Source: Lentzea aerocolonigenes (lineage in GTDB: Bacteria; Actinomycetota; Actinomycetes; Mycobacteriales; Pseudonocardiaceae). From it: a stretch of DNA of 63,975 bases. Position 1 is the stretch's first letter; each line of letters begins with the position of its first letter. Shown piece after piece: positions 1 to 7,878 of this stretch. The translations under genes and the position numbers were made by a program. The notes below the pieces were generated by a model. It saw nothing but the letters and a program-made list of their open reading frames with translations. It was not told the DNA's origin and made no database searches. The stretch covers positions 1 through 63,975 of the forward strand of contig NZ_JYJG01000095.1 of assembly GCF_000955955.1 (NCBI RefSeq), in the 5' to 3' direction.

Positions 1-90
1 CAGTCCAAGACTGTGCCGACGTCCCCGCAGAAGGGCTCTCAGCCTGCGCTAACGGCCCCGAAACGCTCCCGGGCCGCGCCGCACGGCTGA
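1..90 (+). CDS. 3' end of an unidentified prophage gene (partial)
   Basis: Frame 1 is open from the window edge and stops at TGA 88-90, giving 29 residues that end in a basic tail (PKRSRAAPHG). Third positions are mostly G or C, as in neighbouring phage genes, which suggests coding. It is too short to identify. A G-rich/C-rich hairpin (about 92-115) follows the stop. It could equally be a chance open frame in GC-rich DNA. Confidence 0.3.
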   Translation, partial: QSKTVPTSPQKGSQPALTAPKRSRAAPHG

Positions 91-320
91 GGGGTGGGGG
101 GTGACCCCCGCCGCGTCCGCGGCCCCACCGGTACGTCATAGCTCCTCGCGGTCTGTACGAAACTCGGGCCTTTTCGCCACGTGGCGTCGGCGCTCACGCG
201 GCGCCACCTCGCCGCCACCGCCGGCCACTTCTCACGCCGCGCCACGTGACCGTCCCGCCGGCGACTTCCCTGCGCCGCGCGGCGCAACTCCCCGCCATGC
301 TCACCCGAGGAGGCCCGTCG

Positions 321-473
321 TTGAAACCTGCCCACGATCCGGCTGACGCCAACGAGATCGAGCTGATCGACTTCACACCCTTCGCCGTCGAGATCCCGCG
401 TCTCGATCAGCTCTCTCCGCCGCGCAAGCGCAAGCGTGAGATCCCGGCCGGAGGAGGTGAGCCGCGCGACTGA
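321..473 (+). CDS. Small phage protein of unknown function (50 aa)
   Basis: A TTG start at 321 follows a strong Shine-Dalgarno sequence GAGGAGG (307-313) with a 7-base spacer. The 50-residue product is acidic in the middle (DANEIELIDF) and has a basic cluster near its end (RKRKR). It overlaps the start of the downstream Mom-type gene, so the two are probably translationally coupled. I do not recognise the family. The ribosome binding site and the coupling are the main support. Confidence 0.45.
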   Translation: MKPAHDPADANEIELIDFTPFAVEIPRLDQLSPPRKRKREIPAGGGEPRD

Positions 474-1095
474 CCTTCTCGTTGCCCCGTGCACGCGCGC
501 CGCCGCGAAGTACGCGGCCCAGCGCTGGCACTACTCGGGCACCCTGCCCAACGGCAAGATCGCGTGCTTTGGTGTGTGGGAGGACTGTCGGTTCATCGGC
601 GCGATCGTCTACGGCCGAGGCGCGAACAACCACATGTCCAGCCCGTTCGGGCTGACACAAACCGAATGCGTCGAGCTGGTCCGCATCGCGCTCACCGACC
701 ACGACTCGCCAGTCACGCAGATGATCGCCGCGAGCCTGCGCCAGCTCCGCGCCGCGTGCCCCGGCCTGCGCCTGGTCGTTTCCTACGCCGATACCGCGCA
801 GGGCCATCACGGCGGCGTCTACCAGGCCGCTAGCTGGCTCTACACCGGAGCGCGCGGAAGCTCGGATGCCTACTACCTGGTGCAGGGCGTGAAGACCCAC
901 GGCAGGACCGTGTCCAACTTCGCCCGGTACCGCAAGCGAACGGACGAGACGAGCCTCGACTACGTGCGCCGCACAGTCGACCCGCAGGCCCACCGGATAC
1001 GGAATCTACCGGTCAAGCACCGGTACATCCTTCCATTGAACAAGACCACGCGGCGCGTGCTGCGGCGGATGCACAAGCCGTACCCAAAGCCTTGA
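436..1095 (+). CDS. Mom-type DNA adenine hypermodification protein
   Basis: The 219-residue product resembles the phage Mu Mom family, GNAT-fold enzymes that convert DNA adenine to N6-methylcarbamoyladenine and so protect phage DNA from restriction. Family blocks visible are RWHYSG near the N terminus, FGVWED, YGRGANN, QTECVELVRIAL and VVSYADTAQGHHGGVYQA, in the expected order. Length fits the family. The start is uncertain: GTG 436 is listed, and GTG 457 also fits the family N terminus, although the GGAGG at 450-457 abuts it. It lies upstream of terminase, where many actinophages place mom homologues. The chemistry is inferred from the family. Confidence 0.85.
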   Translation: MRSRPEEVSRATDLLVAPCTRAAAKYAAQRWHYSGTLPNGKIACFGVWEDCRFIGAIVYGRGANNHMSSPFGLTQTECVELVRIALTDHDSPVTQMIAASLRQLRAACPGLRLVVSYADTAQGHHGGVYQAASWLYTGARGSSDAYYLVQGVKTHGRTVSNFARYRKRTDETSLDYVRRTVDPQAHRIRNLPVKHRYILPLNKTTRRVLRRMHKPYPKP

Positions 1096-1102
1096 TTGAG
1101 AC

Positions 1103-2086
1103 TTAGAGGCCAGACGCTCCGATGGAAAGGGCCAAAGGCAGGTCGATTCCTAGCGTAAGCCTCAACATCTCCTTCACGGTCTCGCCGCATTTGCCGGAGT
1201 CGATGTACGTCGGGATCTTCCCGCCATGCAGCCACTTGTTGCGCAGAATCCGGTTCTCGTCAAGCGAGGCGTGAAGCGGGGCGGGCAGAACTCCGGCCAG
1301 GCCAAGAATTTCAGAAACAATGGACGCCGTGAAGTCTCGGCCGTTCAGCTTTTCTCGACGCTTCTTGCTCACCGTTCCACCTGCTGCCGCGATTTGCTGT
1401 TCGTAGTAGCTTTTCCATAGCTGGTTCTGCAATGCCTCGCAAACCGTCCAAAATGCGATGATGGAGCCAGCAAAGTCATGTTTCGTGTGCGCAACCAGGG
1501 CTTGGTTAACCAAGACGATGAGGTCTAGCGTGCCGGGCGCCTCGTGTTGTAGGACTTGGTTTAGCAGATCGGCGGCCTTGTCCATCACCGCCGCCGAGAC
1601 AGCGCCGCCAGCGCGCCACTTGTCCTCCGGCGTATTGGGCAAGCCGAGGATTGCGTTGCCGCCAATTCCATTTCCCGACGGATGCCGGTGGTAAAGATCA
1701 GTGTGCGTCAACGAAAAGGGCTCGGCACCGTGGCGCTCTACCGACACGAACGCCGAGTGTAGGGCCAATGCGAACGCATTCATTACGTTGACCCGCACGC
1801 GCGTGGCTCGAAGAAGTTCATCGAAATCGAAGGCGGAGGGGGAGTCGCCTTCGTCCCAGTCGGTAAGAGCCGAGGGGTAGCCTGCGAAGTCGAATTCAAA
1901 AGTCCCTTGCCGCTGGCCGGAAATCGAGATCCCGGCGTCAATTTCATGAGACCATACCGTCTCGGTAAATACCTCGTGGGACCACGGTCCTTTTCCGGTC
2001 ATTATCTCTGCCCAGCCCTCAGGCTCCCCGCACAGCCATAGGTCGCGGGTCTGACGTAGGTAGAAACCGGAGATGGTGCCAGCCAT
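1103..2086 (-). CDS. HEPN-domain (ApeA-like) protein, antisense accessory gene
   Basis: This 327-residue protein, from ATG 2086 (an in-frame TTG lies at 2092), runs against all its neighbours. Near the C terminus it has RNKWLH in the context ENRILRNKWLHGG. This fits the HEPN RNase motif RX4-6H, with the usual polar residue after Arg. The preceding helix (FAGSIIAFWTVCEAL) resembles ApeA-like HEPN domains found in abortive-infection proteins. Third-position GC is about 60 percent against more than 85 percent nearby, suggesting separate acquisition. No nucleotidyltransferase partner is adjacent, so it is not a standard HEPN-MNT pair. Superinfection defence is an inference. Confidence 0.7.
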   Translation of the reverse strand: MAGTISGFYLRQTRDLWLCGEPEGWAEIMTGKGPWSHEVFTETVWSHEIDAGISISGQRQGTFEFDFAGYPSALTDWDEGDSPSAFDFDELLRATRVRVNVMNAFALALHSAFVSVERHGAEPFSLTHTDLYHRHPSGNGIGGNAILGLPNTPEDKWRAGGAVSAAVMDKAADLLNQVLQHEAPGTLDLIVLVNQALVAHTKHDFAGSIIAFWTVCEALQNQLWKSYYEQQIAAAGGTVSKKRREKLNGRDFTASIVSEILGLAGVLPAPLHASLDENRILRNKWLHGGKIPTYIDSGKCGETVKEMLRLTLGIDLPLALSIGASGL

Positions 2087-2143
2087 CCACAAATGCTAGC
2101 GGCTCGCACGATCCGCGCAAACGTGGCCGACCAGGGGGTGAGC

Positions 2144-2584
2144 GTGGCGATTACCGGTCGTCCGCCCAGCGAGAACCCCCGCAACCGCAATGCGAAGTCC
2201 TACGACTGGACCACCGTGGAGAACGTCCCGTGGACCGGCACATCTCCTGATCTTCCGTCGCGCGGTCGTCAGCGCTGGCATGTCGAGACGCGGGCGTGGT
2301 GGGAGGCTGTGCGACGGATGCCGCACTGTCGGTTGTGGACTGACACCGACTGGCGGTTCGCGATCGAGACGGCCCGCCTGGTGGACGACTTCTGGCGCGG
2401 CGAGTTGAACCGAGCGCCGGAGCTGCGGTTGCGGTCGGCAAAGCTCGGCCTCACGCACGAGGACCGTCTCAAGCTCCGTATCCGGTACGTCGACCCGGTG
2501 GACGAATCCGCCACGTCCGCGGCAGATCCTGCCGCCGTGACGCGACTGGACGAGCGCCGCAAGAGGTTGTCTGGTGCCTCGTGA
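2144..2584 (+). CDS. Terminase small subunit
   Basis: The product is a DNA-recognition terminase subunit of the actinophage type. It begins AITGRPPSENP and continues with the family blocks WWEAVRRMPHC and LWTDTDWRFAIETA, where a Trp-rich helical region is typical. GTG 2144 is preferred because AGGGGG (2133-2138) sits at a good distance. GTG 2138 and upstream codons back to 2093 are also open. The end overlaps the terminase large subunit start by 11 bases, indicating coupled expression. It should bind packaging sites and recruit the large subunit. Confidence 0.85.
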   Translation: MAITGRPPSENPRNRNAKSYDWTTVENVPWTGTSPDLPSRGRQRWHVETRAWWEAVRRMPHCRLWTDTDWRFAIETARLVDDFWRGELNRAPELRLRSAKLGLTHEDRLKLRIRYVDPVDESATSAADPAAVTRLDERRKRLSGAS

Positions 2585-4253
2585 ACTCGTCTACGCCCCC
2601 GAGCACGACCGCACGCGTTCGCTGGGCTGGTTGGCCTGCGCGTGGATCGAACACTGGGCCGTGCACGGACCTGGTGACGTACAAGGCGATGACGTCGAGC
2701 TTGACGACGAGTTCGCCGGGTTCATCACCGACGCGTACAGCCTGAACCGGCAGGGCCGCCGCCTCTACTCGCGTGCCGCGCTCGTGCGGGCGAAGGGCCG
2801 CGCCAAGAGCGAGCTTGCCGGGTTCGTCGGCCTGTTCGAGGCGCGTGGCCCCGCCCGATTCGCCGGCTGGGCCGAGGGTGGCGAAACCTTCACGTGGCGG
2901 GGCTTCACCTACACCTACTCGCCGGGTGAGCCGATGGGCCGCCCGATCACCTATCCGTACATTCGTTGTCTCGCAACGGAAGAGTCGCAGGCGGGCAACA
3001 CCTACGACGTCATTCACTTCAACCTGGCACAGGGACCGCTCGGTGAGGACCTGCCTCGCGACGCCGCCGGGCTGACGCGGATCTTGCTGCCCGAGGGTGG
3101 CGAGATCATCCCGTCCACCGCCAGTTCGTCCGCAAAGGACGGCGGCAAGGAGAGCTTGGCGATCTACGACGAGCCGCACCTCTACATCACGCCGGAGTTG
3201 CGGCGGATGTTCAAGACGGTGGACAGGAACCTGAGGAAGAGGCGCGCGGCCGAGCCGTGGGGACTGCTCACCTCGACGATGTACCAGGGCGGTCAAGACT
3301 CCACGCTGGAGACGGTCCACAAGCAGGCCAACGCAATCAGGGAGGGACGCACGCGTGCGTCCCGGCTGCTGTGGGACCACCGGCACGCCCCGGCCGACGT
3401 CGATCTCACCGACCTGGACGCGATGGTCGCCGCGCTCACCGAGGTCTACGGACCGGCCGCTGCGTGGATGGACCTGGCCGGGATCGTCGAGAACGAGTTC
3501 TGGGACATCGCGAAGGACGTCGAGGAGAGCAAGCGCTACTTCTTCAACGTCGCCGGGGCCGCCGCGACCGCCTGGACCACCGTGTCCGAGTGGGACGGTT
3601 GTCTGGACGAGGACGCCCCGCCGTTCGACGACGGCGACACCATCGTGATGATGTTCGACGGCAGCAAGAGCGACGACGCAACCGGCCTGCTCGGCGTGCG
3701 CATGTCGGATGGACACGCGGGTGTGCTGCACGTGCAGGAACGCCCCGAGGACCTTCCCGCCGACCAGGCCTGGCAGGTCGACCGGGACGCGGCGGACCTG
3801 GCTGTGCGTACTGCGTTCGAGCGGTTCGACGTCGTGGGATTCTTCGCTGACGTCCGTGAGTTTGAATCCTATGTGGACAGTTGGGCGCTGGAGTTCGGCG
3901 ACGACCTTCTGATCGAAGCCAGCACAGGCCGCAATCGGCACGCCGTCGCGTTCGACATGCGCGGCCGTGCCCAGGAAACCACCCAAGCCACCGGCCGCGC
4001 GTTGATCGACATCCGCGACCGCACCCTGACCCATGACGGAGATCTGAGGCTGCGGCGGCACGTTCTCAACGCGCGCCGGTCACCAAACCGGTACGGCGTG
4101 ACCATCTCGAAAGAGTCGCGGGAGTCCCCGCACAAAATCGACTTGGCCGTCTGCCTGATCATCGCCCGGCACGTCCGCCGCTTGGTGCTCGCCTCGCCCG
4201 CGTGGGCCAAGCGTGCACGCAAGCGCGGCGGCAAGCTCCGCGTCTTCACCTGA
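2574..4253 (+). CDS. Terminase large subunit (packaging ATPase/nuclease)
   Basis: The 559-residue motor protein drives headful or cos packaging into the prohead. The N-terminal ATPase half has a deviant Walker A (GRAKSE, about residues 77-82) and a Walker B ending ESLAIYDEPH. The C-terminal nuclease half shows the acidic positions MMFDGSKSDD and FFADVREFESY, consistent with an RNase H-fold nuclease. Length is normal for actinophage TerL. The GTG start overlaps the small subunit stop. It is followed by the portal gene after 30 bases. Confidence 0.95.
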   Translation: MPRELVYAPEHDRTRSLGWLACAWIEHWAVHGPGDVQGDDVELDDEFAGFITDAYSLNRQGRRLYSRAALVRAKGRAKSELAGFVGLFEARGPARFAGWAEGGETFTWRGFTYTYSPGEPMGRPITYPYIRCLATEESQAGNTYDVIHFNLAQGPLGEDLPRDAAGLTRILLPEGGEIIPSTASSSAKDGGKESLAIYDEPHLYITPELRRMFKTVDRNLRKRRAAEPWGLLTSTMYQGGQDSTLETVHKQANAIREGRTRASRLLWDHRHAPADVDLTDLDAMVAALTEVYGPAAAWMDLAGIVENEFWDIAKDVEESKRYFFNVAGAAATAWTTVSEWDGCLDEDAPPFDDGDTIVMMFDGSKSDDATGLLGVRMSDGHAGVLHVQERPEDLPADQAWQVDRDAADLAVRTAFERFDVVGFFADVREFESYVDSWALEFGDDLLIEASTGRNRHAVAFDMRGRAQETTQATGRALIDIRDRTLTHDGDLRLRRHVLNARRSPNRYGVTISKESRESPHKIDLAVCLIIARHVRRLVLASPAWAKRARKRGGKLRVFT

Positions 4254-4283
4254 CGCCCCAACACCAAGACAAGGGGGTGACAG

Positions 4284-5606
4284 GTGGCGCTTACGCGCAC
4301 GGAAACCGCTGACGTGGCGCAACGCCTGCTCGGCCGCTGGCCGGACCAGACCCGCAACGACAAGATCCACCGGTACGTCAAGGGCGACCACGATCTACCG
4401 TTCGCGCCCAAGAACGCGAAAGCCCACTACCTGTGGATGCTGCGCAAGAGCCGGACCAACTGGTGCCGACTGCTGGTGCAGCTCATGGCGCAGAACCTGT
4501 TCGTGGACGGCTACCGCGCCACGGACCCGAGCGCCACCGCCGGCGACTCGGCCGGGTGGCGCCACTGGACCGGCAACCGCATGGCGCGCAGGCAAGCCGC
4601 CGTGCACCGTGCGGCGCTGAAGTACGGGACGGCGTTCGTGACGGTGCTGCCTGGTGATCCGGGGCCGGTCATCAAGGGCCACTCACCGCAGAACATGAGC
4701 GCGTTCTACGCGGACCCGGACGACGAATGGCCCGTGTACGCGCTGCTGAAATCGCGTTCCTACAGCCCGTCCGGCCCGCAGACGCTCTACCGGCTGTACG
4801 ACGACCAGGCTGTCTACTTCCTCGCCCCGGACCGGGACGGGGCGCTGTCCTACGTGGAACACCGCGAACACGGTGTGGGCGTCTGCCCGGTCATCCGGTT
4901 CGTGGACGAGGACGACCTCGACGGCCACACGCCCGGTGTCGTGGAACCGATCCTCGACATTCAGGACCGCGTCAACTTCCAGACGTTCCTGTTGATGGCC
5001 GCTTCGCAGTCCGGGGCGCATCGGCAGCGCTGGGCGGCCGGGCTCGAACTCGACGACGGCGAAGAGCCACCGATCGGCCCGGACCGGCTGTTGCACTCGG
5101 ACAGCCCGGAAACACGCTTCGGCACGTTCGACGCAAGCCCACTGAGCGGCTACGTCGAAGTACTCGAACAGGTGTTGCGGCACCTGGCGGCGATCACGCA
5201 GACCCCGCCGCACACGCTGTTGGCGAGCCTGACGAACCTCGCGGCCGACGCACTCGACGCCGCCGAGGACGGACTACAGCGCCGAGTAGGCGAGCGCCGC
5301 ACCTCCTACGGCGAAAGCTGGGAACAGGTCCTGCGGTTGTGCTGCCTGCTCGCCGGAGATCTCACCGGATGGCAGGACACCACCGCGCAAGTCCGCTGGC
5401 GCAACACCCAGTCCCGCTCGCTGGCCGCCGTGGTCGACGCCTGGGGTAAGGCCGTCACGATGCTCGGAGTACCGCCCCAGTCGACATGGGAACGACTTCC
5501 CGGAGTCACCGACACCGACGTTCAACGCTGGGCGGCGATGCCCTCGTCAGCCGACGGCCACACGCTGTTGGCCGATGTCCTCGGTCGTGCGACATTTCCC
5601 GACTAG
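4284..5606 (+). CDS. Portal protein
   Basis: The 440-residue portal (SPP1 gp6/HK97 type) forms the dodecameric ring at the capsid vertex that docks terminase and later the connector. Position directly after TerL and before the MuF-like gene supports the call. Family features include the Trp-rich N-terminal region (RMARRQAAVHRAALKYG), FYADPDDEWPVYAL, and the long helical segment near residue 320 (LTNLAADALDAAEDGLQRRV) that lines the channel. GTG 4284 follows AAGGGGGTGA. The stop is immediately followed by the tail of a minus-strand accessory gene. Confidence 0.9.
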   Translation: MALTRTETADVAQRLLGRWPDQTRNDKIHRYVKGDHDLPFAPKNAKAHYLWMLRKSRTNWCRLLVQLMAQNLFVDGYRATDPSATAGDSAGWRHWTGNRMARRQAAVHRAALKYGTAFVTVLPGDPGPVIKGHSPQNMSAFYADPDDEWPVYALLKSRSYSPSGPQTLYRLYDDQAVYFLAPDRDGALSYVEHREHGVGVCPVIRFVDEDDLDGHTPGVVEPILDIQDRVNFQTFLLMAASQSGAHRQRWAAGLELDDGEEPPIGPDRLLHSDSPETRFGTFDASPLSGYVEVLEQVLRHLAAITQTPPHTLLASLTNLAADALDAAEDGLQRRVGERRTSYGESWEQVLRLCCLLAGDLTGWQDTTAQVRWRNTQSRSLAAVVDAWGKAVTMLGVPPQSTWERLPGVTDTDVQRWAAMPSSADGHTLLADVLGRATFPD

Positions 5607-5824
5607 TCCGTGCCAGCGTCGTCCGCGCGCGCACGGCGTCTTGTGGATCTCCGCCGGACCTGCTGACCGATTGCGCCTGACGCGGTTCCCTCGTTCAGCG
5701 CACGAATGATGTCGGGCCTGTCAGCAGGAGCGGTCTTCCTCATCGCGATGGCGAACCGTAGAAGGCTGCACACTCCCGTGATCGCGGCTGCCAACAGGCC
5801 GACCGTCACGGCATTCGACAACAT
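5603..5824 (-). CDS. Small single-pass membrane protein, antisense accessory gene
   Basis: ATG 5824 is preferred over the longer open frame (to 6007) because GAGGAGG lies 5-11 bases upstream of it. The 73-residue product has one hydrophobic helix (residues about 4-27) followed by a charged segment RKTAPADRPDIIRAL and a basic tail. The element after the helix closely matches RGAKPEERPAIIRAL in the minus-strand gene at 9452-9751, so the two are likely paralogues. It occupies a gap between portal and MuF genes and opposes late transcription. Function is unknown; lysogenic expression at the membrane is inferred. Confidence 0.6.
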   Translation of the reverse strand: MLSNAVTVGLLAAAITGVCSLLRFAIAMRKTAPADRPDIIRALNEGTASGAIGQQVRRRSTRRRARADDAGTD

Positions 5825-5878
5825 GGCCACCTCCTCGCGCTCGTCGAGCACACGATGGCCTATCGCGTGGCAAGCCAG

Positions 5879-5907
5879 CAAATAGGCGGCTATTAAAAGA
5901 AGTTCAA
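5879..5907 (-). promoter_or_regulatory. Candidate promoter for the 5603-5824 minus-strand gene
   Basis: On the minus strand a -35 hexamer TTGAAC (5907-5902) is followed after 17 bases by TATTTG (5884-5879). The stretch is unusually AT-rich for this genome and lies about 55 bases before the preferred ATG. The -10 match is only partial, so this is a candidate only. Confidence 0.3.
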
Positions 5908-6073
5908 CGTTGTTGTCTATGGAGCGACTGGTTATCGCGCTGACTTGCGCAACAGCTTCGTGCAGCAACCCGCAGCTCTCACTGGCAACCACCAGCCACT
6001 CGTACACATTCCAAGAAGTCCGACCAGGTCGTGACTCGGATCACAGTGTTGGTGTGAGGTTGGGCGGTGGTGA

Positions 6074-6856
6074 ATGGCGGTAACGGCTGAGGGCACCAGG
6101 CTCACCGATCAGCACCGCCGTGCGCAGGCCAACGACAGCGTCCGCCTGGTCCGCGATGTGCTCGGGTTGTGGTCGTTGCTCGATCCGTTCCGGCTCGACG
6201 TCACGGTGTCGGGCTGGAAACGGCGGGTGCTGGAGTTGATCGGCCGCCACCGCTCGAAGTCCGAGCGGGTGGCGCTGGACTACTTCGAGGCGTTCCGCCG
6301 CGCCGAGCTCGGCGCCGGCCTCGTGCCGCCGCCCCGGGAAGTACTCGAGGCGGGGTGGCGCGACGCCGCCGAGGTGTCGTTGCTTGTGACCGGCCCGAGC
6401 ACTATCAAGCGTCTGAGCGCTGCCGGGCTCGACCCGCACGAGGCCGCCGAACGCGCAGGACCGGGCGTTGCCGCTGCGGCGATGCGTCACGCTGCAGGCG
6501 GGGGCCGTGGCGCGCTGGACCAGGCGATCCGCCGCGATGACCTGGCGCTGGGCTACCAGCGCATCACGGGCGCGAAAGCGTGCGCGTTCTGCGCGATGCT
6601 CGCCTCACGCGGCCCCGTCTACAACACCCGTGATTCCGGGACGCTGACGTTGCGCGACGGCAAACCGGAGCCCTTCCACACCGGATGCACCTGCACCGTG
6701 GAGGCCGTCTACGACCCCGCCACCGACCTCCCCGAGACCGCGAAGCAGTTCGCCGCTCTGTGGGACTCCGTGGTCGTCGAGAACGGATTGCAGGGCAAGG
6801 AAGCCCGCAACGCGTTCCGGCGTGCGCACGAGGCCCGGATGCGCGCCGCGAAGTAG
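6074..6856 (+). CDS. MuF-like minor capsid protein
   Basis: The 260-residue protein sits between portal and scaffold, the usual place of SPP1 gp7/MuF proteins, which bind the portal inside the capsid and may be ejected with DNA. The C-terminal part carries a Cys cluster (ACAFCAML and CTCTVEAVYD) around residues 175-215 that is typical of actinophage MuF-like or VG15 proteins and may bind metal. No toxin domain is fused to it. The ATG start is preceded by a weak GGTGGTGA. Confidence 0.8.
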   Translation: MAVTAEGTRLTDQHRRAQANDSVRLVRDVLGLWSLLDPFRLDVTVSGWKRRVLELIGRHRSKSERVALDYFEAFRRAELGAGLVPPPREVLEAGWRDAAEVSLLVTGPSTIKRLSAAGLDPHEAAERAGPGVAAAAMRHAAGGGRGALDQAIRRDDLALGYQRITGAKACAFCAMLASRGPVYNTRDSGTLTLRDGKPEPFHTGCTCTVEAVYDPATDLPETAKQFAALWDSVVVENGLQGKEARNAFRRAHEARMRAAK

Positions 6857-6885
6857 CTCCGCGGCCTCCCCTGGAAGGGAGGCCC

Positions 6886-7848
6886 GTGCGGGACGTCGTG
6901 ATCGTCACCGGCCCGCCGTGCGCGGGCAAGTCCACGTTCGTCGCCGCCCGCGCGGCCCCCGGTGATCTCGTCCTGGACTTCGACCGGCTGGCCGTCGAGC
7001 TGGGCAGCCCGCACCCCTACGACCACCCGCCCGCGATCCGCACGGCAGCCCGAACAGAGATCGAACGCCGTCTGTCCGCTGCGGAATCCGGGCGGGTCTG
7101 GGTGATCCGCTCCGCACCTCACCTGAACGACCGCGCCGCCCTGGCCACTCGCCTGGGCGCGTCGCGCGTCGTCGTCCTGGCCGTCCCGGCCGAGATCGCC
7201 AAGCACCGCGCCCACGCCGACGCACGCCCGGCCTGGACCGCGCACGCCATCGACCGCTGGTGGTCGGCCTACCGCCCCAGCTCGACCGACACCCGACCCG
7301 AGGAGGTCCCTCCCGTGACCGCACCCGACCCCATCAGCGCCACCGGTCCCGGCACGGGCGAGCAGGCCGCGCCCGCCGTCGCACCGGAGAGCGCTCCGCC
7401 CGCCGCACCGGCCCGGCCGTCCACCGAGGACACCAGCGACAGCGAGTCCCTTCGCGCGCAGCTGGCCGAGGCACAGTCGTTCGCGGCCCGCGTCCCCGAG
7501 CTGGAGCAGCGCGCCGCCGACGCCGAGAACCAGCTGACCCGCCTGCGCGTCACCCGCGCGGCCGGGCTGGACGACTCGATCGCCGATCGGTTGCGCGGCA
7601 AGGACGAGGCCGAGCTGACCGCCGACGCCACCACGTTCGCCGAGCTGCTCAAGACCCTCGCGGCGGGAGCGTCCGCCGCCCCGCCGGCCTCTGCACCCGC
7701 CACGCCCGCCGCGTCCGCGGCGACTGCGCCGGGCCGCCGCCCGGTCGAGGCGCTGCGCCCAGCTTCGGCGGCACCGCCCGCCGAGACCGCCGAGGACGAC
7801 CCGGCAGCGATCGCGCGGGCCGTGTTCGGCAAGCCGCCCACCCCATAA
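6886..7848 (+). CDS. P-loop kinase-like domain fused to capsid scaffold protein
   Basis: GTG 6886 follows GGAAGGGAGG. Residues 1-143 form a P-loop domain with Walker A GPPCAGKST (9-17), a following acidic strand (LVLDFDRL) and basic C-terminal residues, resembling small nucleotide or polynucleotide kinases. Residues 144-320 are a proline/alanine-rich, then coiled-coil segment (LEQRAADAENQLTRLRV) with a Pro/Ala-rich region and a conserved end (AIARAVFGK), typical of scaffold proteins. The scaffold half has its own in-frame ribosome binding site and GTG. Neighbours (MuF, coat) fix its morphogenetic role. The job of the kinase domain is unknown; no capsid protease is visible. Confidence 0.8.
   Translation: MRDVVIVTGPPCAGKSTFVAARAAPGDLVLDFDRLAVELGSPHPYDHPPAIRTAARTEIERRLSAAESGRVWVIRSAPHLNDRAALATRLGASRVVVLAVPAEIAKHRAHADARPAWTAHAIDRWWSAYRPSSTDTRPEEVPPVTAPDPISATGPGTGEQAAPAVAPESAPPAAPARPSTEDTSDSESLRAQLAEAQSFAARVPELEQRAADAENQLTRLRVTRAAGLDDSIADRLRGKDEAELTADATTFAELLKTLAAGASAAPPASAPATPAASAATAPGRRPVEALRPASAAPPAETAEDDPAAIARAVFGKPPTP
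7300..7317 (+). promoter_or_regulatory. Internal ribosome binding site and GTG start for free scaffold
   Basis: GAGGAGGT (7300-7307) lies 7 bases before GTG 7315, in frame with the kinase-scaffold gene. This is stronger than most start signals in the cluster and sits exactly at the domain junction. It implies a second, shorter product. Confidence 0.75.
7315..7848 (+). CDS. Scaffold protein from internal in-frame start
   Basis: Translation from GTG 7315 gives a 177-residue scaffold identical to the C-terminal part of the fusion: a flexible Pro/Ala N-terminal region, a central coiled coil, a segment like DDSIADRLRGKDEAEL and a coat-binding-like end. The arrangement mirrors lambda C/Nu3, where a scaffold is nested in frame in a longer gene, except that here the upstream domain is a kinase-like P-loop rather than a protease. 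The free scaffold is expected in excess over the fusion, but the ratio cannot be seen from sequence. Confidence 0.7.
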   Translation: MTAPDPISATGPGTGEQAAPAVAPESAPPAAPARPSTEDTSDSESLRAQLAEAQSFAARVPELEQRAADAENQLTRLRVTRAAGLDDSIADRLRGKDEAELTADATTFAELLKTLAAGASAAPPASAPATPAASAATAPGRRPVEALRPASAAPPAETAEDDPAAIARAVFGKPPTP

Positions 7849-7861
7849 GGCCCGTTGTCCT

Positions 7862-7878
7862 AAGGAGACACGCTCATC
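7862..7878 (+). promoter_or_regulatory. Strong Shine-Dalgarno with ATC start codon for coat protein
   Basis: AAGGAG (7862-7867) is 8 bases before ATC 7876. The frame is closed by TAA 7861 just upstream, and the only other codons between are GGA, GAC, ACG and CTC. So the conserved N terminus can only be made from a non-canonical codon, unless the base is a sequencing error or a mutation. Confidence 0.65.

Noticed and set aside
1103..2580. HEPN-MNT toxin-antitoxin pair
   Set aside because: No GSxxxR-DxD nucleotidyltransferase gene lies beside the HEPN gene. Its neighbours are Mom and terminase.
6857..7860. Capsid maturation protease
   Set aside because: No ClpP-like, S49-like or U35-like motif is present. 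The upstream domain is a P-loop kinase-like fold, and P22-type coats do not need a protease.
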